NCBI GenBank assembly: GCA_016935815.1
Contig: JAFGQH010000044.1
Span: 1-46,652, forward strand
Direction: 5' to 3'
Length of the DNA stretch: 46,652 bases
Source: Bacilli bacterium
GTDB taxonomy: Bacteria > Bacillota_I > Bacilli_A > Izemoplasmatales > Hujiaoplasmataceae
Part shown: positions 8,427-17,105 of the stretch, in pieces
How positions within the stretch are numbered: the first letter of the stretch is position 1
How the letters are laid out: the number at the start of each line of letters is the position of its first letter
Notes under the pieces: generated by a model
Databases searched by the model: none
What the model saw: only the letters and a program-made list of their open reading frames with translations
Told to the model about the DNA's origin: nothing
Translations under genes and position numbers: made by a program

Positions 8427-9135
8427 GATGACAAATGTACACAAGTCCTTTGGTGATTTACATGTGCTAAAAGGCATCACTCACCATTTTAAAAAAGGCA
8501 AAACAACCGTGATACTAGGAGCGTCCGGAAGCGGAAAATCCACATTGCTTCGTTCCATCAATCAGTTGATTGAAATCGAAGAGGGAGAAATCATCGTTGA
8601 TGGACAAGATGTATCCAAAGTAAAGCATACCGATCTAGTCGCACATATCGGCATGGTATTCCAGCAATTCAATCTTTTCAGCAATATGAATGTGTTGAAA
8701 AATGTCATGTATACATTGGTGACTGTGAAAAAGATTGAAAAAGCAATAGCGAAAGAAATGGCCATGGAAGCGATTCGGAAAGTCAACATGGAAGACAAAC
8801 TTCAAAGTTATCCCGCACAGCTATCCGGCGGCCAAAAACAACGTGTCGCATTGGCAAGAGCAATGGTATTAAGTCCGAATCTCATGTTGTTTGATGAACC
8901 GACAAGTGCTTTGGATCCGGAAAAAGTCAATGAGGTATTGGATGAAATCAAGAAACTGACCCACATCGGTTTGACCAATATCATAGTGACACATGAAATC
9001 GGCTTTGCAAAAGAAGTTGCAGATGAAGTGATTTATATGGATGAAGGAAAAATCATTGAGTATGGAACGAAGGCCGAATTCTTCCAAAATCCAAAGGAAG
9101 AACGGACGAAGCAGTTCCTGAATAAAGTGTTATAA
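8419..9135 (+). CDS. polar amino acid ABC transporter ATP-binding protein (ArtM/GlnQ type)
   Basis: This 238 aa ATPase subunit has Walker [11 protein letters not shown]-loop MVFQQFNLF, signature [15 protein letters not shown], Walker [14 protein letters not shown] and the switch His in [13 protein letters not shown]. It powers the adjacent permease. GGAGGTGATGAT lies within the upstream gene's end, and the two genes overlap by 8 bp, which suggests translational coupling. The length is canonical. Confidence 0.95.
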   Translation: MVKMTNVHKSFGDLHVLKGITHHFKKGKTTVILGASGSGKSTLLRSINQLIEIEEGEIIVDGQDVSKVKHTDLVAHIGMVFQQFNLFSNMNVLKNVMYTLVTVKKIEKAIAKEMAMEAIRKVNMEDKLQSYPAQLSGGQKQRVALARAMVLSPNLMLFDEPTSALDPEKVNEVLDEIKKLTHIGLTNIIVTHEIGFAKEVADEVIYMDEGKIIEYGTKAEFFQNPKEERTKQFLNKVL

Positions 9136-9162
9136 AGAAAGAAAATAAGAGGAGAGAGAAAA

Positions 9163-9969
9163 ATGAAAAAGATAATTTTGGCATTTGCATTGACAGTAGT
9201 GTTGGCATTAACAGGTTGTGATAATACAACAGCAGTAACAGAAAGCACGACAGCCACTCCAGTAGTGACTGTGATGACATCCAGTGGGTATGCACCATAT
9301 GAAATGGTGGATAACGATGGGGATTTGATTGGTTTTGATATTGAATTGATGGAAGCCATCGCCGCTGAAGCAGGCGTTACAATCGAATGGATTGATGTTG
9401 ATTTCTCAGGAATCATCGCATCTTTGCAAGCGGGACAATATGAAGTCGCGATTGCAGGGATTTCACCAACACCAGCAAGAGCGGAAGTCGTAGACTTTAG
9501 CAATGTGTATTACAATACAGAGAGTGGATTGATCAATTATCTAATCTATTCAGATGATGCATCATATACTACATTGGATGATCTAGATGGTTTGGTAATC
9601 GGTGCTCAACTTGGAACGGTCCAAGCAGAGATGCTGCAAGGAATCGCAGATGAATACGGTTTTACAGTGGAACTCAGAGGCAGCAATTCTCTCATCGTTG
9701 AGGAAATGAAAATCGGGACAATTGACGCTTTACTGGTAGAAAGCCTTGCGGCAACGGAAATCGTGAATGCGAATACGGATCTAACCAGCAGCGTGTTCGA
9801 ATATTCAGCTGACAGTTTCTATGGAAATGCGATCGCGTTTGCAAAAGATAGTGAGTATGTCGATCTATTCAACCAAGCATTGGCGACATTGCAAGAAAAC
9901 GGAACTGTCGCAGCGCTGATCGACAAATGGTTCACGACTGCAGAGACGACAACCACCGCATCGGAATAA
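9163..9969 (+). CDS. amino acid ABC transporter substrate-binding lipoprotein
   Basis: This 268 aa extracellular receptor of SBP family 3 has a signal peptide with lipobox LTGC (Cys 19), a Thr-rich linker, then the bilobed domain starting VVTVMTSSGYAPYEMVD and containing GFDIELMEAIAAEAG and the typical GISPTPARAEVVDFSNVYY motif. The T-box upstream, read as Arg, suggests arginine or a related basic amino acid. The acidic residues that would confirm this cannot be assigned by eye. GAGGAGAGAG lies upstream of the ATG, and a hairpin follows the stop. Confidence 0.92.
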   Translation: MKKIILAFALTVVLALTGCDNTTAVTESTTATPVVTVMTSSGYAPYEMVDNDGDLIGFDIELMEAIAAEAGVTIEWIDVDFSGIIASLQAGQYEVAIAGISPTPARAEVVDFSNVYYNTESGLINYLIYSDDASYTTLDDLDGLVIGAQLGTVQAEMLQGIADEYGFTVELRGSNSLIVEEMKIGTIDALLVESLAATEIVNANTDLTSSVFEYSADSFYGNAIAFAKDSEYVDLFNQALATLQENGTVAALIDKWFTTAETTTTASE

Positions 9970-9990
9970 TTGAGACTAGAAGAATGGAAT

Positions 9991-10012
9991 TGGCCACCGG
10001 AATCGGAGGCCA
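9991..10012 (+). terminator. probable rho-independent terminator of the amino acid ABC operon
   Basis: TGGCC-a-CCG / CGG-a-GGCCA stem with a GAAT loop and one A-A mismatch, followed by a weak T-rich tract. Confidence 0.7.
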
Positions 10013-10058
10013 TTTCTATATTCTTTTACGCGCATACACACACGCGTGAGCAAAGTAG

Positions 10059-10087
10059 TTGCAATTTCTGTGCAAATATTCGATAAT
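10059..10087 (+). promoter_or_regulatory. promoter for DsbA-like gene
   Basis: TTGCAA (10059-10064), 17 bp, GATAAT (10082-10087), 30 bp upstream of the ATG at 10117. Confidence 0.65.
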
Positions 10088-10116
10088 ATACGAGACAAAT
10101 AAGAAGGAGTGGTAGT

Positions 10117-10821
10117 ATGATCAAAGTAGAATTATGGTCGGATTTCGGATGTCCGTTTTGCTATATCGGAAAAACCAGATTTGACAATGCTTTAAGCAAA
10201 TTTTCCCATAAGGATCAAGTGGAAGTCATCTACAAGGCATATCAGTTGAATCCGAATGCACCAAAAGAGATGAAAGGTGACGCAGCGACAGCGTTCGCAA
10301 TGAGTCACAATATGAGTCCGGAACAAGCGAAACAACGTTTCAAAATGTTTACTGACAATGCAAAGACAGTTGGTTTGGAATACAATTACGATATCATCCA
10401 AATGACCAATACGTTCGATGCTCATCGAATCGCGAAATATGCGAATACTGTAGGTTTGGAACCGCAAGTGACTGCACGTTTCATGAAGGCTTATTTTACC
10501 GAAGGCTTCAACCTGGCAGATCCGGTCACATTATTGGCTTTGTCCAAGGAAGCGGGATTGGATGAAGCTGGGGTTAGAGCGGTATTGGAGAGTGATCAAT
10601 TCGCATCGGAAGTGAAGACTCAAATCGCGGAATCCAGACAAGTAGGAGTTCAAGGCGTGCCGTTCTTTGTGCTTGATCGCAAATACGGCGTATCTGGAGC
10701 GCAAGCAGAAGAATACTTTACCCAAGTGTTGGAGTATATGTGGAATGAACACCAACAACTCGAATCGATCGATGGTGGTGAATCCGGACATGTTTGCAAC
10801 GACGAATCTTGTGAAATGTAG
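10117..10821 (+). CDS. DsbA family FrnE-like thiol oxidoreductase
   Basis: This 234 aa thioredoxin-fold protein of the FrnE / 2-hydroxychromene-2-carboxylate isomerase branch has a C12-P-F-C15 redox motif within SDFGCPFCYIGK, the helical insertion, and the cis-Pro loop VQGVPFFVLDRKYGVSG. A C-terminal tail adds two further cysteines (HVCNDESC). There is no signal peptide, so it acts in the cytoplasm, probably in thiol-disulfide exchange under oxidative stress. AAGAAGGAG precedes the start. It is monocistronic between its own promoter and a strong terminator. Confidence 0.9.
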   Translation: MIKVELWSDFGCPFCYIGKTRFDNALSKFSHKDQVEVIYKAYQLNPNAPKEMKGDAATAFAMSHNMSPEQAKQRFKMFTDNAKTVGLEYNYDIIQMTNTFDAHRIAKYANTVGLEPQVTARFMKAYFTEGFNLADPVTLLALSKEAGLDEAGVRAVLESDQFASEVKTQIAESRQVGVQGVPFFVLDRKYGVSGAQAEEYFTQVLEYMWNEHQQLESIDGGESGHVCNDESCEM

Positions 10822-10846
10822 AGGACAGCTGTCCTCTTTTTTTTTT
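10821..10846 (+). terminator. rho-independent terminator
   Basis: Perfect palindrome GAGGAC-AGCT-GTCCTC followed by ten Ts. It begins at the last base of the stop codon. Confidence 0.95.
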
Positions 10847-11004
10847 GTATTTTTCATGAGAAATAGAAGCGTTATTCAATCGTGATTCTGTCGACTCCTA
10901 TGTTTGATAAATCGTCAGTCAGAAACGTTCAAAAGGAGTCCTGCAAAAACGGTTCTTTTTTCCCATCAAATTATCAACTAGATATACCATTCGTTTGAGT
11001 TTTA

Positions 11005-11013
11005 TGATACAAT
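11005..11013 (+). promoter_or_regulatory. extended -10 promoter
   Basis: TGATACAAT lies 20 bp upstream of the ATG at 11034. The rest of the 10847-11004 gap shows no gene. Confidence 0.5.
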
Positions 11014-11033
11014 TGTCATACAGGGGGAATACT

Positions 11034-12029
11034 ATGGACAATCTAACACCAATCAGTAAACGACTCACAAAAGAGGGATTTCAGAACATGGAAAGACAGA
11101 CGGAATTATTCGCTTGGTTGAAGAATCCTCTGCTCACCATATTGACTGCGACCACGATTCTTTTATTCGGTTACAAACTCTATGTCGAAATACCGATTTT
11201 CATTACACTTGTCAGAGACTTTCTATTGACGAACGAAGTAACTCTGATTCAGATATTGATCGAAGCAGTTATCTTTTTGTTGAATCTTGTGTTTCCGATG
11301 TCCTTGGTGCTTTTGTTTGTCGCAAAGCAGAAACAAAACAGTGAAACAGCACAAGTGGGTGTCATGGTCGCAAGAATCTACTCTATCTTGCTGAATCTGT
11401 ATTTCATCATTTTATACATTCTTTTGATGCTGAAGGCACTGGAGTTTACGGCAGATGATTTCAAAGTCGCTTTGTTGGTGATTTTGGGTGTTACAGTGTT
11501 GTTCCTGATTCTAATAATATTTTTACGCAACGTGACACAATTTTTGTACGAAATCGAAAAAATCTTTGATGGAATCAGTGAAACCAATCCAACACCACTT
11601 CCGCTTCGACGTTCCTTATTTGTGGTATTGCTGTTGCTTGGTGGTTTGATTGCAATCGCTTCAACCGGATATCTTCAGACAGCTGAAGTTCAAACATTTT
11701 ATGAAAGCACGGCTTTTGTCGAAGTAATCGGAGATTTGGAAGTCGATATTATTCTGCTCTCCGTTTTTGCATTCAATACTGTGATTTTGCTGGTTCTTGT
11801 ATATGATTATATTCGCAAGTATTATCAGAAAACCGTTTTGGAAAGTCGTAGTTTAGCACAGAAAACAGTGGATTTTTTGAAGCAAACCCTTGTGGTTTTG
11901 ATCAAAATCAAAGATGTCGCCATTCAATTTCTTTTGGGAATCTGGAAGTTGTTTCGATGGATTTTCGTATTGTTTGTCAATCTGTTTAAATGGATTGTCG
12001 GCTTGTTTCCAAAAAAAGAGAAGTATTAG
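11034..12029 (+). CDS. polytopic membrane protein of unknown function
   Basis: This 331 aa protein has about six or seven hydrophobic helices: one near residues 33-55, a pair around 67-100, a pair around 115-165, and two around 195-260. A long amphipathic basic segment rich in Phe/Trp/Lys follows (residues about 275-331, including WKLFRWIFVLFVNLFKWIVGLF) and probably lies along the membrane. No family is recognised. The start at 11034 is chosen for the preceding CAGGGGG ribosome binding site. The frame opens at a TTG at 10995, which lies before the promoter. Confidence 0.75.
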   Translation: MDNLTPISKRLTKEGFQNMERQTELFAWLKNPLLTILTATTILLFGYKLYVEIPIFITLVRDFLLTNEVTLIQILIEAVIFLLNLVFPMSLVLLFVAKQKQNSETAQVGVMVARIYSILLNLYFIILYILLMLKALEFTADDFKVALLVILGVTVLFLILIIFLRNVTQFLYEIEKIFDGISETNPTPLPLRRSLFVVLLLLGGLIAIASTGYLQTAEVQTFYESTAFVEVIGDLEVDIILLSVFAFNTVILLVLVYDYIRKYYQKTVLESRSLAQKTVDFLKQTLVVLIKIKDVAIQFLLGIWKLFRWIFVLFVNLFKWIVGLFPKKEKY

Positions 12030-12037
12030 TCTATTCC

Positions 12038-12069
12038 AACATGAAATCCATCCGGACTTCATGTTTTTT
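12038..12069 (+). terminator. rho-independent terminator
   Basis: AACATGAA-A-TCC / GGA-C-TTCATGTT stem with an ATCC loop and one mismatch, then a T-run. Confidence 0.85.
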
Positions 12070-12084
12070 ATTTGAGGAGGAATT

Positions 12085-12477
12085 ATGAATAAACTCAAAC
12101 GAATCGGATTGCTTGTTTTTGTGATTGTAGTACTGCTCACTGCTGGTATCGTGTATGTCGTCGTGATGGCGAATGACAACATGGAGATGTTGATGGTCAC
12201 ACCAGTCGAGGAGTTGCATTTGGATCAAACAGATAATGGGGTGTATGTCGGAGAGTGCGATGCCTTTCCCATACATGTTATTGTTGAAGTGACAATCACG
12301 GATCATGAAATCGAATCCATCGATATCATCATGCACCAGAATGGTCAAGGAGAACCAGCAGAAGTGATCATTGATGACGTAGTGCTTTCGCAGAGCATCG
12401 ATGTCGATACCATTGCCGGTGCGACTTATAGTTCCAAAGCGATTTTACTCGCAATTTCCGATGCTTTGAAGCAATAG
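12085..12477 (+). CDS. membrane-anchored FMN-binding domain protein
   Basis: This 130 aa protein has an N-terminal transmembrane anchor (residues about 6-28) and an extracellular FMN_bind domain (about 48-130). The motif DTIAGATYSSKA matches the SGAT-S type site at which FMN is attached covalently to Thr (here Thr 114) by ApbE in RnfG/NqrC-like proteins. Members act in extracytoplasmic electron transfer. No ApbE or Rnf/Nqr partners are in the window, so the redox partner is unknown. GAGGAGG precedes the ATG. Confidence 0.88.
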   Translation: MNKLKRIGLLVFVIVVLLTAGIVYVVVMANDNMEMLMVTPVEELHLDQTDNGVYVGECDAFPIHVIVEVTITDHEIESIDIIMHQNGQGEPAEVIIDDVVLSQSIDVDTIAGATYSSKAILLAISDALKQ

Positions 12478-12490
12478 AAAAAAAGTAAGA

Positions 12491-12532
12491 AAGACGACGC
12501 CGATTCCGATCGGAATCAGTCGTCTTTTTTTA
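12491..12532 (+). terminator. rho-independent terminator
   Basis: Long stem AAGACGAC-(gcc)-GATTCC / GGAATC-(a)-GTCGTCTT with a GATC loop, then a T-run. It separates region 1 from the glucan locus. Confidence 0.9.
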
Positions 12533-12569
12533 TGAAAATAATATGAAAATAAAAAAATAGAAAAAATAG

Positions 12570-12598
12570 TGGTAAAACGCTTACACATATGTTATACT
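12570..12598 (+). promoter_or_regulatory. main promoter of the glucan utilisation locus
   Basis: TGGTAA (12570-12575), 17 bp, TATACT (12593-12598), preceded by TGT as an extended -10. The leader then runs 57 bp to the GTG start at 12656 and contains two operators. Confidence 0.65.
12573..12585. promoter_or_regulatory. cre-like element in the locus promoter
   Basis: TAAAACGCTTACA lies within the -35/-10 spacer. Its reverse complement, TGTAAGCGTTTTA, matches most of the CcpA cre consensus TGWAANCGNTNWCA and occurs exactly again at 43244-43256. CcpA-type repression is inferred. No CcpA gene is in the window. Confidence 0.5.
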
Positions 12599-12603
12599 AT
12601 TAC

Positions 12604-12642
12604 CGAAAACGTTTTAGATAGAAACGAAAACGTTATAGATTG
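12604..12642. promoter_or_regulatory. tandem LacI-type operators
   Basis: Two near-identical 17-bp copies of CGAAAACGTTwTAGATwG have CG centres at 12610-12611 and 12631-12632, 21 bp apart (two helical turns). The first contains the perfect palindrome AAAACGTTTT and the second AAAACGTTAT. CG-centred palindromes are the hallmark of LacI-family sites. They lie just downstream of the -10, where bound protein would block transcription. The LacI regulator at 34901 is the likely ligand. Confidence 0.7.
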
Positions 12643-12655
12643 GAGATAACATTCC

Positions 12656-13972
12656 GTGTTTGTTCACTACTTAACCTCGAAAAATTCGCAGTTGCGATGT
12701 GAAGCAGTAAAGCATGAATGCCAAGATTATCAAACCACAATACAAGTGAATCCCAACCAAACCTATCAGAAAATCATCGGGTTCGGTGGCGCCTTTACAG
12801 AAGCGGCCGCATACACATTAAGTCAAATGGATCCGGATCAGCGCCAAACCGTGCTCGACAATTATTTTGATCCTGTTCATGGTTTAAACTACACAATTGG
12901 CCGAGTACATATCAACAGTTGTGATTTTAGTTTGGGTAATTACACCTATGTATCAGACAACGACATTACACTCGACAGTTTTTCGATTGCTCGAGAGTTC
13001 AAATATGTGATACCGATGATTCTGGACGCTCAAAAGATCTCCGGGAATAAGATATCCTTATTAGCTTCACCTTGGAGTCCTCCAGCATGGATGAAATCCA
13101 ATAAGTACATGAATAGAGGAGGCAAGTTGCTTCCGGAATACTATGAAGTTTGGGCGCGATATTATGTTAAATTTATCGAAGCATTCCAAAAAGCCGGTTT
13201 GCAAATCGATTATCTGACCGTCCAAAACGAACCAGCAGCTGTTCAAAGCTGGGATTCCTGCATATATACCGCTGAAGAAGAACGCGATTTTGTCAGAGAC
13301 TACCTAGGACCCATCGTTCATAAAAACCATCCCGATGTCAAGATACTGATCTGGGATCACAATCGTGACATCCTGGTAGAACGTGCGGATACCGTCCTAA
13401 AAGATCAAGAAGCAAGAAAGCACGTCTGGGGCACCGGAGTGCACTGGTATGTCAGCGAAGCATTTGAAAACTTGGGAACTCTTCACGAATTGCATCCTGA
13501 TAAACATATATTGTTTACCGAAGGTTGCATTGAAGGCGGAGTCCACCTGGGGGAATGGCATACGGGAGAACGCTATGCTAGAAATATGATCGGTGATTTT
13601 CGGAATTATTGCGAAGGATATCTCGACTGGAACTTGACTCTAAATGAGTTTGGAGGACCGAATCATGTCGGTAACTATTGTGATGCTCCAATCATAACCG
13701 ACACCAAACAAAAAAAGATTATTTATAATTCTTCCTATTATTATATGAAACACTTCTCGAAATTTGTTTTGCCCGGAAGCAAACGAATAACATCTTCCGG
13801 TGACAATGAAAGTTTACGTCATGTGGCATTCAAACGACAGGACGACACAATCGTCCTCGTCGTGCTGAATGAATCGGAAGAAGACCTGTCAGTCAAAATT
13901 GAACTGACGGAAGAACATAAAAACATACTAATACCAAAAAGAAGCATATCGACCATATTATACAGGGGGTGA
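12656..13972 (+). CDS. GH30 family beta-glycosidase, cytoplasmic
   Basis: This 438 aa glycoside hydrolase is of the GH30 (glucosylceramidase-like) family. It has the N-terminal signature KIIGFGGAFTEAAAYTL, a barrel with acid/base Glu 192 in TVQNEP and nucleophile Glu 289 in LFTEGCIE, and a C-terminal beta-sandwich. No signal peptide is present, so it acts inside on imported oligosaccharides. In a laminarin setting it may be a beta-1,6-glucosidase or glucanase acting on branch points, or a beta-1,3-glucosidase. That is inferred from the neighbours. The start is GTG with GGAGA nine bases upstream. It is the first gene of the locus. Confidence 0.88.
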   Translation: MFVHYLTSKNSQLRCEAVKHECQDYQTTIQVNPNQTYQKIIGFGGAFTEAAAYTLSQMDPDQRQTVLDNYFDPVHGLNYTIGRVHINSCDFSLGNYTYVSDNDITLDSFSIAREFKYVIPMILDAQKISGNKISLLASPWSPPAWMKSNKYMNRGGKLLPEYYEVWARYYVKFIEAFQKAGLQIDYLTVQNEPAAVQSWDSCIYTAEEERDFVRDYLGPIVHKNHPDVKILIWDHNRDILVERADTVLKDQEARKHVWGTGVHWYVSEAFENLGTLHELHPDKHILFTEGCIEGGVHLGEWHTGERYARNMIGDFRNYCEGYLDWNLTLNEFGGPNHVGNYCDAPIITDTKQKKIIYNSSYYYMKHFSKFVLPGSKRITSSGDNESLRHVAFKRQDDTIVLVVLNESEEDLSVKIELTEEHKNILIPKRSISTILYRG

Positions 13973-13976
13973 ATCA

Positions 13977-16900
13977 ATGGGGGATTATTACTTCGAGAAC
14001 GAGCGATTTGTCATTGAGAATTATCTCGACCACACCGCTTTTTCCAATTTCCTTCCCGGATTAGCCGGCAAAAGAGGGATTCCGCTTTGGGCATTTTATG
14101 TCAATCGGGGTCAAGGAATCAGTGGCTTTGGTTTACAAGACAAAAACCATCCAATTATGGAGTTCACTCCAGCCAACAAAGCATATGAATCTGTTGGTCA
14201 AATCGGATTCCGTACTTTTCTGAAAGTGAATGGCACCTATTATGAACCATTCCTTCCAAAATCCGGAAATTCACATCGAATGTTAATCGACCGTTTCTCT
14301 TTTACGATTGAAGAAACCAATCAAGATTTGGGAGTCAAAAGCAGAATCACATATTTTGGATTGCCAAATGAAAATCTAGGGGCTTTGGTCAGAAGAGTTG
14401 AAATTCAAAATCTTAAACCAGAACCACTGCATATTGAAGTCTTGGATGGAATCGCCGAGATTTTACCAGCCGGGATTCAAAATCAAGAATTCAAGTCCAT
14501 TTCCAATCTGTTGACAAGTTGGATGGATGTTGATGAACTGGATCGCAATTATGCATTCTATCGTTTGCGTTCCTCAACCGGAGATTCTTCTGTTGTAACT
14601 GAAGTGAAAAACGGGAATTTCCTATTTGGAATCATCGATCAGAAATTGGTTCAACCAATTACCGATCAAGACCTCGTTTTCGGACTGGACAACTCCAAGC
14701 GAAGTGCAAATCACTTCCAAGAAATAAACTTAAATGCTATCCTAAAAGAAGCTCAGGTTACAGCTAATAAAATCCCATGTGGATTTATTCCAAAACTTAC
14801 AACATTGCAACCACAAGAAACGTTGAAAATTGATATTGTTACAGGACATACTCATGCCAAAGAATTATTGGAAACGTTACTGGAAAAGTCGACTGTAGAA
14901 GGATACCTGAACCAAAAACAAAGAGAAGCCAAACAAATTATCGACGATATGGTGAAAGATGTATCCACAAACACATCCAATCATATCTTCAACGAATATA
15001 TTAAACAGAATTACTTGGACAATTTGCTTCGAGGCGGATACCCAGAACAAATCGGTAATACAATCTACCATCTGTTTTCCAGAAGACACGGCGATCTGGA
15101 ACGAGACTATAATTTCTTCAGTCTCGCCCCGGAATTCTATTCTCAAGGAAGTGGAAACTTCCGCGATGTCTGCCAAAATAGACGGATGGACAGCTACATT
15201 CATCCAGAAGTGAAGTCACACAACATCAAACACTTCGCTTCCTTGATTCAATTAGATGGAAACAATCCACTTACTGTCCATGGTTCTACGTTCGAAATCG
15301 CAGACCAAACCGTGAGAAACAACCTAGTCAAGAAATACTTTGCTGATCATCAAGAAGAATTGCTACAATTCTTAAGTCGAAAATTCTCTCCAGGCGGGTT
15401 AGTGAACACGGTTGCCAATCTGAATGTAACAATAAGAGAAGAAGACTACCTGGATGCGATCCTATCCCAAGCAGAAGAACATATTGAATCTGCATTTGGT
15501 GAAGGATATTGGGTTGACCACTTCACCTACATACTGGACTTGGTGGAAACCTATGAATCAATTTATCCGGACCAAATGAAACGACTTCTCTTTGAAGAGT
15601 CCGATATTCAAACCTTTGAATCTCCCATTTCGGTTTTGGGAAAAACCGAAAAATCAGTATTGACCAAAGACGGAACGATTCGTCAATATGGAAGTCTCTT
15701 ACACTTTGATGATGACAAGATCGAACGTTTGAATCTCAATCGCTACGGCACCAATTGGGTTACGATTGGCAAGAAGCATTACAAAACAAATCTCTTTGTC
15801 AAGTTGTTCCTCTTGGTGTTAAACAAACATGCTGGTCTAGACAATCAAGGTATCGGTGTCGAAATGGAAACCGAAAAACCGGGTTGGAACGATGCAATGA
15901 ACGGTGTTCCTGGTCTATTTGGATCTGGAGTATCAGAAACGATTGAAACCAGACGAATCTCAGAATTTTTGGAGCAACATCTAGACAAAGAATCGATCGT
16001 TGTTCCGAAAGAAGTAGAACACTTGTTCCAAGGGTTGAATGATGCCAAAGATTATGAGAACAGAGTCTTGGTCCGAGAGACATACCGCGATACCATTCGC
16101 TTTGGGTTGTCCGGTGAATTCGCGACTTTGAATGCAAATGCAGTAAAAGAATATCTCCATCGATTCAATGAAAATATCACATCTACATTGAAACAACTCT
16201 TTGAAGAAAATGATTCTATCATACCGACGTATGTGGTGTATGAAGTAGAGGAATTCGAACCAATCATCCACAACAACAAACCGGTTATCGGGAAAGCAGG
16301 ATTGCCTTTGGTTCATCCACTGAGCTATAAGAAACGCTATCTTCCAAAATTCTTGGAAGCACCTGCCAGACTCTTGAAACTCGACTTTGGACAAACTCGA
16401 TTCAAACAAATGTATCAAGCAATCAAACAAAGCGGTATTTACGACAACAAACTGAAACTTTACAAGACGAGTGAACCGCTGGATGACGAACACTATGAAA
16501 TCGGTAGGATCCGAGCCTTTACACCAGGCTGGTTGGAACGCGAAAGCGACTTTCTGCATATGATTTACAAGTATTTGCTGGGATTATTGAAAGCTGGTCT
16601 ATATGATGAATTCTTTGCAGAAATCAAGGACAATCTTGTCTGCTTTATGGATCCGCAAATCTATGGTAGAAACATCTTGGAAAATTCGAGTTTCCTAGCC
16701 ACTAGCAACAATCCGAACCCATCGATTCATGGCAAAGGTTTCTTACCAAGACTAAGCGGATCTACCGTTGAAGTACTGGATATTTGGAGAACAATGACAA
16801 CCGGAGGAAATCCTTTCAAAATGGAACAAGGAAAACTAGTTTTCCGACCAGAACCGATTATTCCGAAAGAATACTTTAACGCTGACAACACTTTGGATTT

Positions 16901-17096
16901 CACATTCTTGAAACAAATTCAAGTTACCTATGTCAATGAATCTGGAAAAGATACCTACAAAGGGACTGAAATCTACAAGATTGAACTCACCAACGATGAA
17001 GGGACAGAAACATTCTATCAATCCTTTATCAACGGAACACACGCACAAAATATTAGAGATTACCTTTACAAAAAAATTGTATTATATATAAAATAG
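13977..17096 (+). CDS. beta-glucan phosphorylase of clan GH-Q (GH94/GH149/GH161 type)
   Basis: This 1039 aa cytoplasmic inverting phosphorylase has an N-terminal beta-sandwich (about 1-320) containing WAFYVNRGQGISGFGLQDK. A helical linker and an (alpha/alpha)6 barrel follow. The barrel holds KPGWNDAMNGVPG, whose Asp 639 matches the catalytic Asp of cellobiose and laminaribiose phosphorylases (DWNDG type). The length, longer than classic GH94 (about 800 aa), fits the beta-1,3-glucan phosphorylases GH149/GH161, with GH161 my preferred guess. It would cleave beta-1,3-gluco-oligosaccharides with phosphate to give glucose 1-phosphate, saving ATP. It lies 4 bp after the GH30 gene, with AGGGGGTGA spanning that stop. 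Confidence 0.85.
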   Translation: MGDYYFENERFVIENYLDHTAFSNFLPGLAGKRGIPLWAFYVNRGQGISGFGLQDKNHPIMEFTPANKAYESVGQIGFRTFLKVNGTYYEPFLPKSGNSHRMLIDRFSFTIEETNQDLGVKSRITYFGLPNENLGALVRRVEIQNLKPEPLHIEVLDGIAEILPAGIQNQEFKSISNLLTSWMDVDELDRNYAFYRLRSSTGDSSVVTEVKNGNFLFGIIDQKLVQPITDQDLVFGLDNSKRSANHFQEINLNAILKEAQVTANKIPCGFIPKLTTLQPQETLKIDIVTGHTHAKELLETLLEKSTVEGYLNQKQREAKQIIDDMVKDVSTNTSNHIFNEYIKQNYLDNLLRGGYPEQIGNTIYHLFSRRHGDLERDYNFFSLAPEFYSQGSGNFRDVCQNRRMDSYIHPEVKSHNIKHFASLIQLDGNNPLTVHGSTFEIADQTVRNNLVKKYFADHQEELLQFLSRKFSPGGLVNTVANLNVTIREEDYLDAILSQAEEHIESAFGEGYWVDHFTYILDLVETYESIYPDQMKRLLFEESDIQTFESPISVLGKTEKSVLTKDGTIRQYGSLLHFDDDKIERLNLNRYGTNWVTIGKKHYKTNLFVKLFLLVLNKHAGLDNQGIGVEMETEKPGWNDAMNGVPGLFGSGVSETIETRRISEFLEQHLDKESIVVPKEVEHLFQGLNDAKDYENRVLVRETYRDTIRFGLSGEFATLNANAVKEYLHRFNENITSTLKQLFEENDSIIPTYVVYEVEEFEPIIHNNKPVIGKAGLPLVHPLSYKKRYLPKFLEAPARLLKLDFGQTRFKQMYQAIKQSGIYDNKLKLYKTSEPLDDEHYEIGRIRAFTPGWLERESDFLHMIYKYLLGLLKAGLYDEFFAEIKDNLVCFMDPQIYGRNILENSSFLATSNNPNPSIHGKGFLPRLSGSTVEVLDIWRTMTTGGNPFKMEQGKLVFRPEPIIPKEYFNADNTLDFTFLKQIQVTYVNESGKDTYKGTEIYKIELTNDEGTETFYQSFINGTHAQNIRDYLYKKIVLYIK

Positions 17097-17105
17097 GAGG
17101 AAATT

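Noticed and set aside
8419-9135. ATPase at 8419 as the energy source for the sugar permeases
   Set aside because: Its sequence and operon place it with the amino acid transporter, and its family does not serve MalF/MalG-type permeases.
15981-16559. 192-codon minus-strand frame in the phosphorylase gene
   Set aside because: Antisense to a strongly conserved enzyme, with no start signals.
17065-17092. TTTACA-N16-TATAAA upstream of the CBM lipoprotein
   Set aside because: A transcript from it would start inside or after the AGGAGG site at 17095-17100 and could not be translated well. It also lies within the end of the phosphorylase gene.
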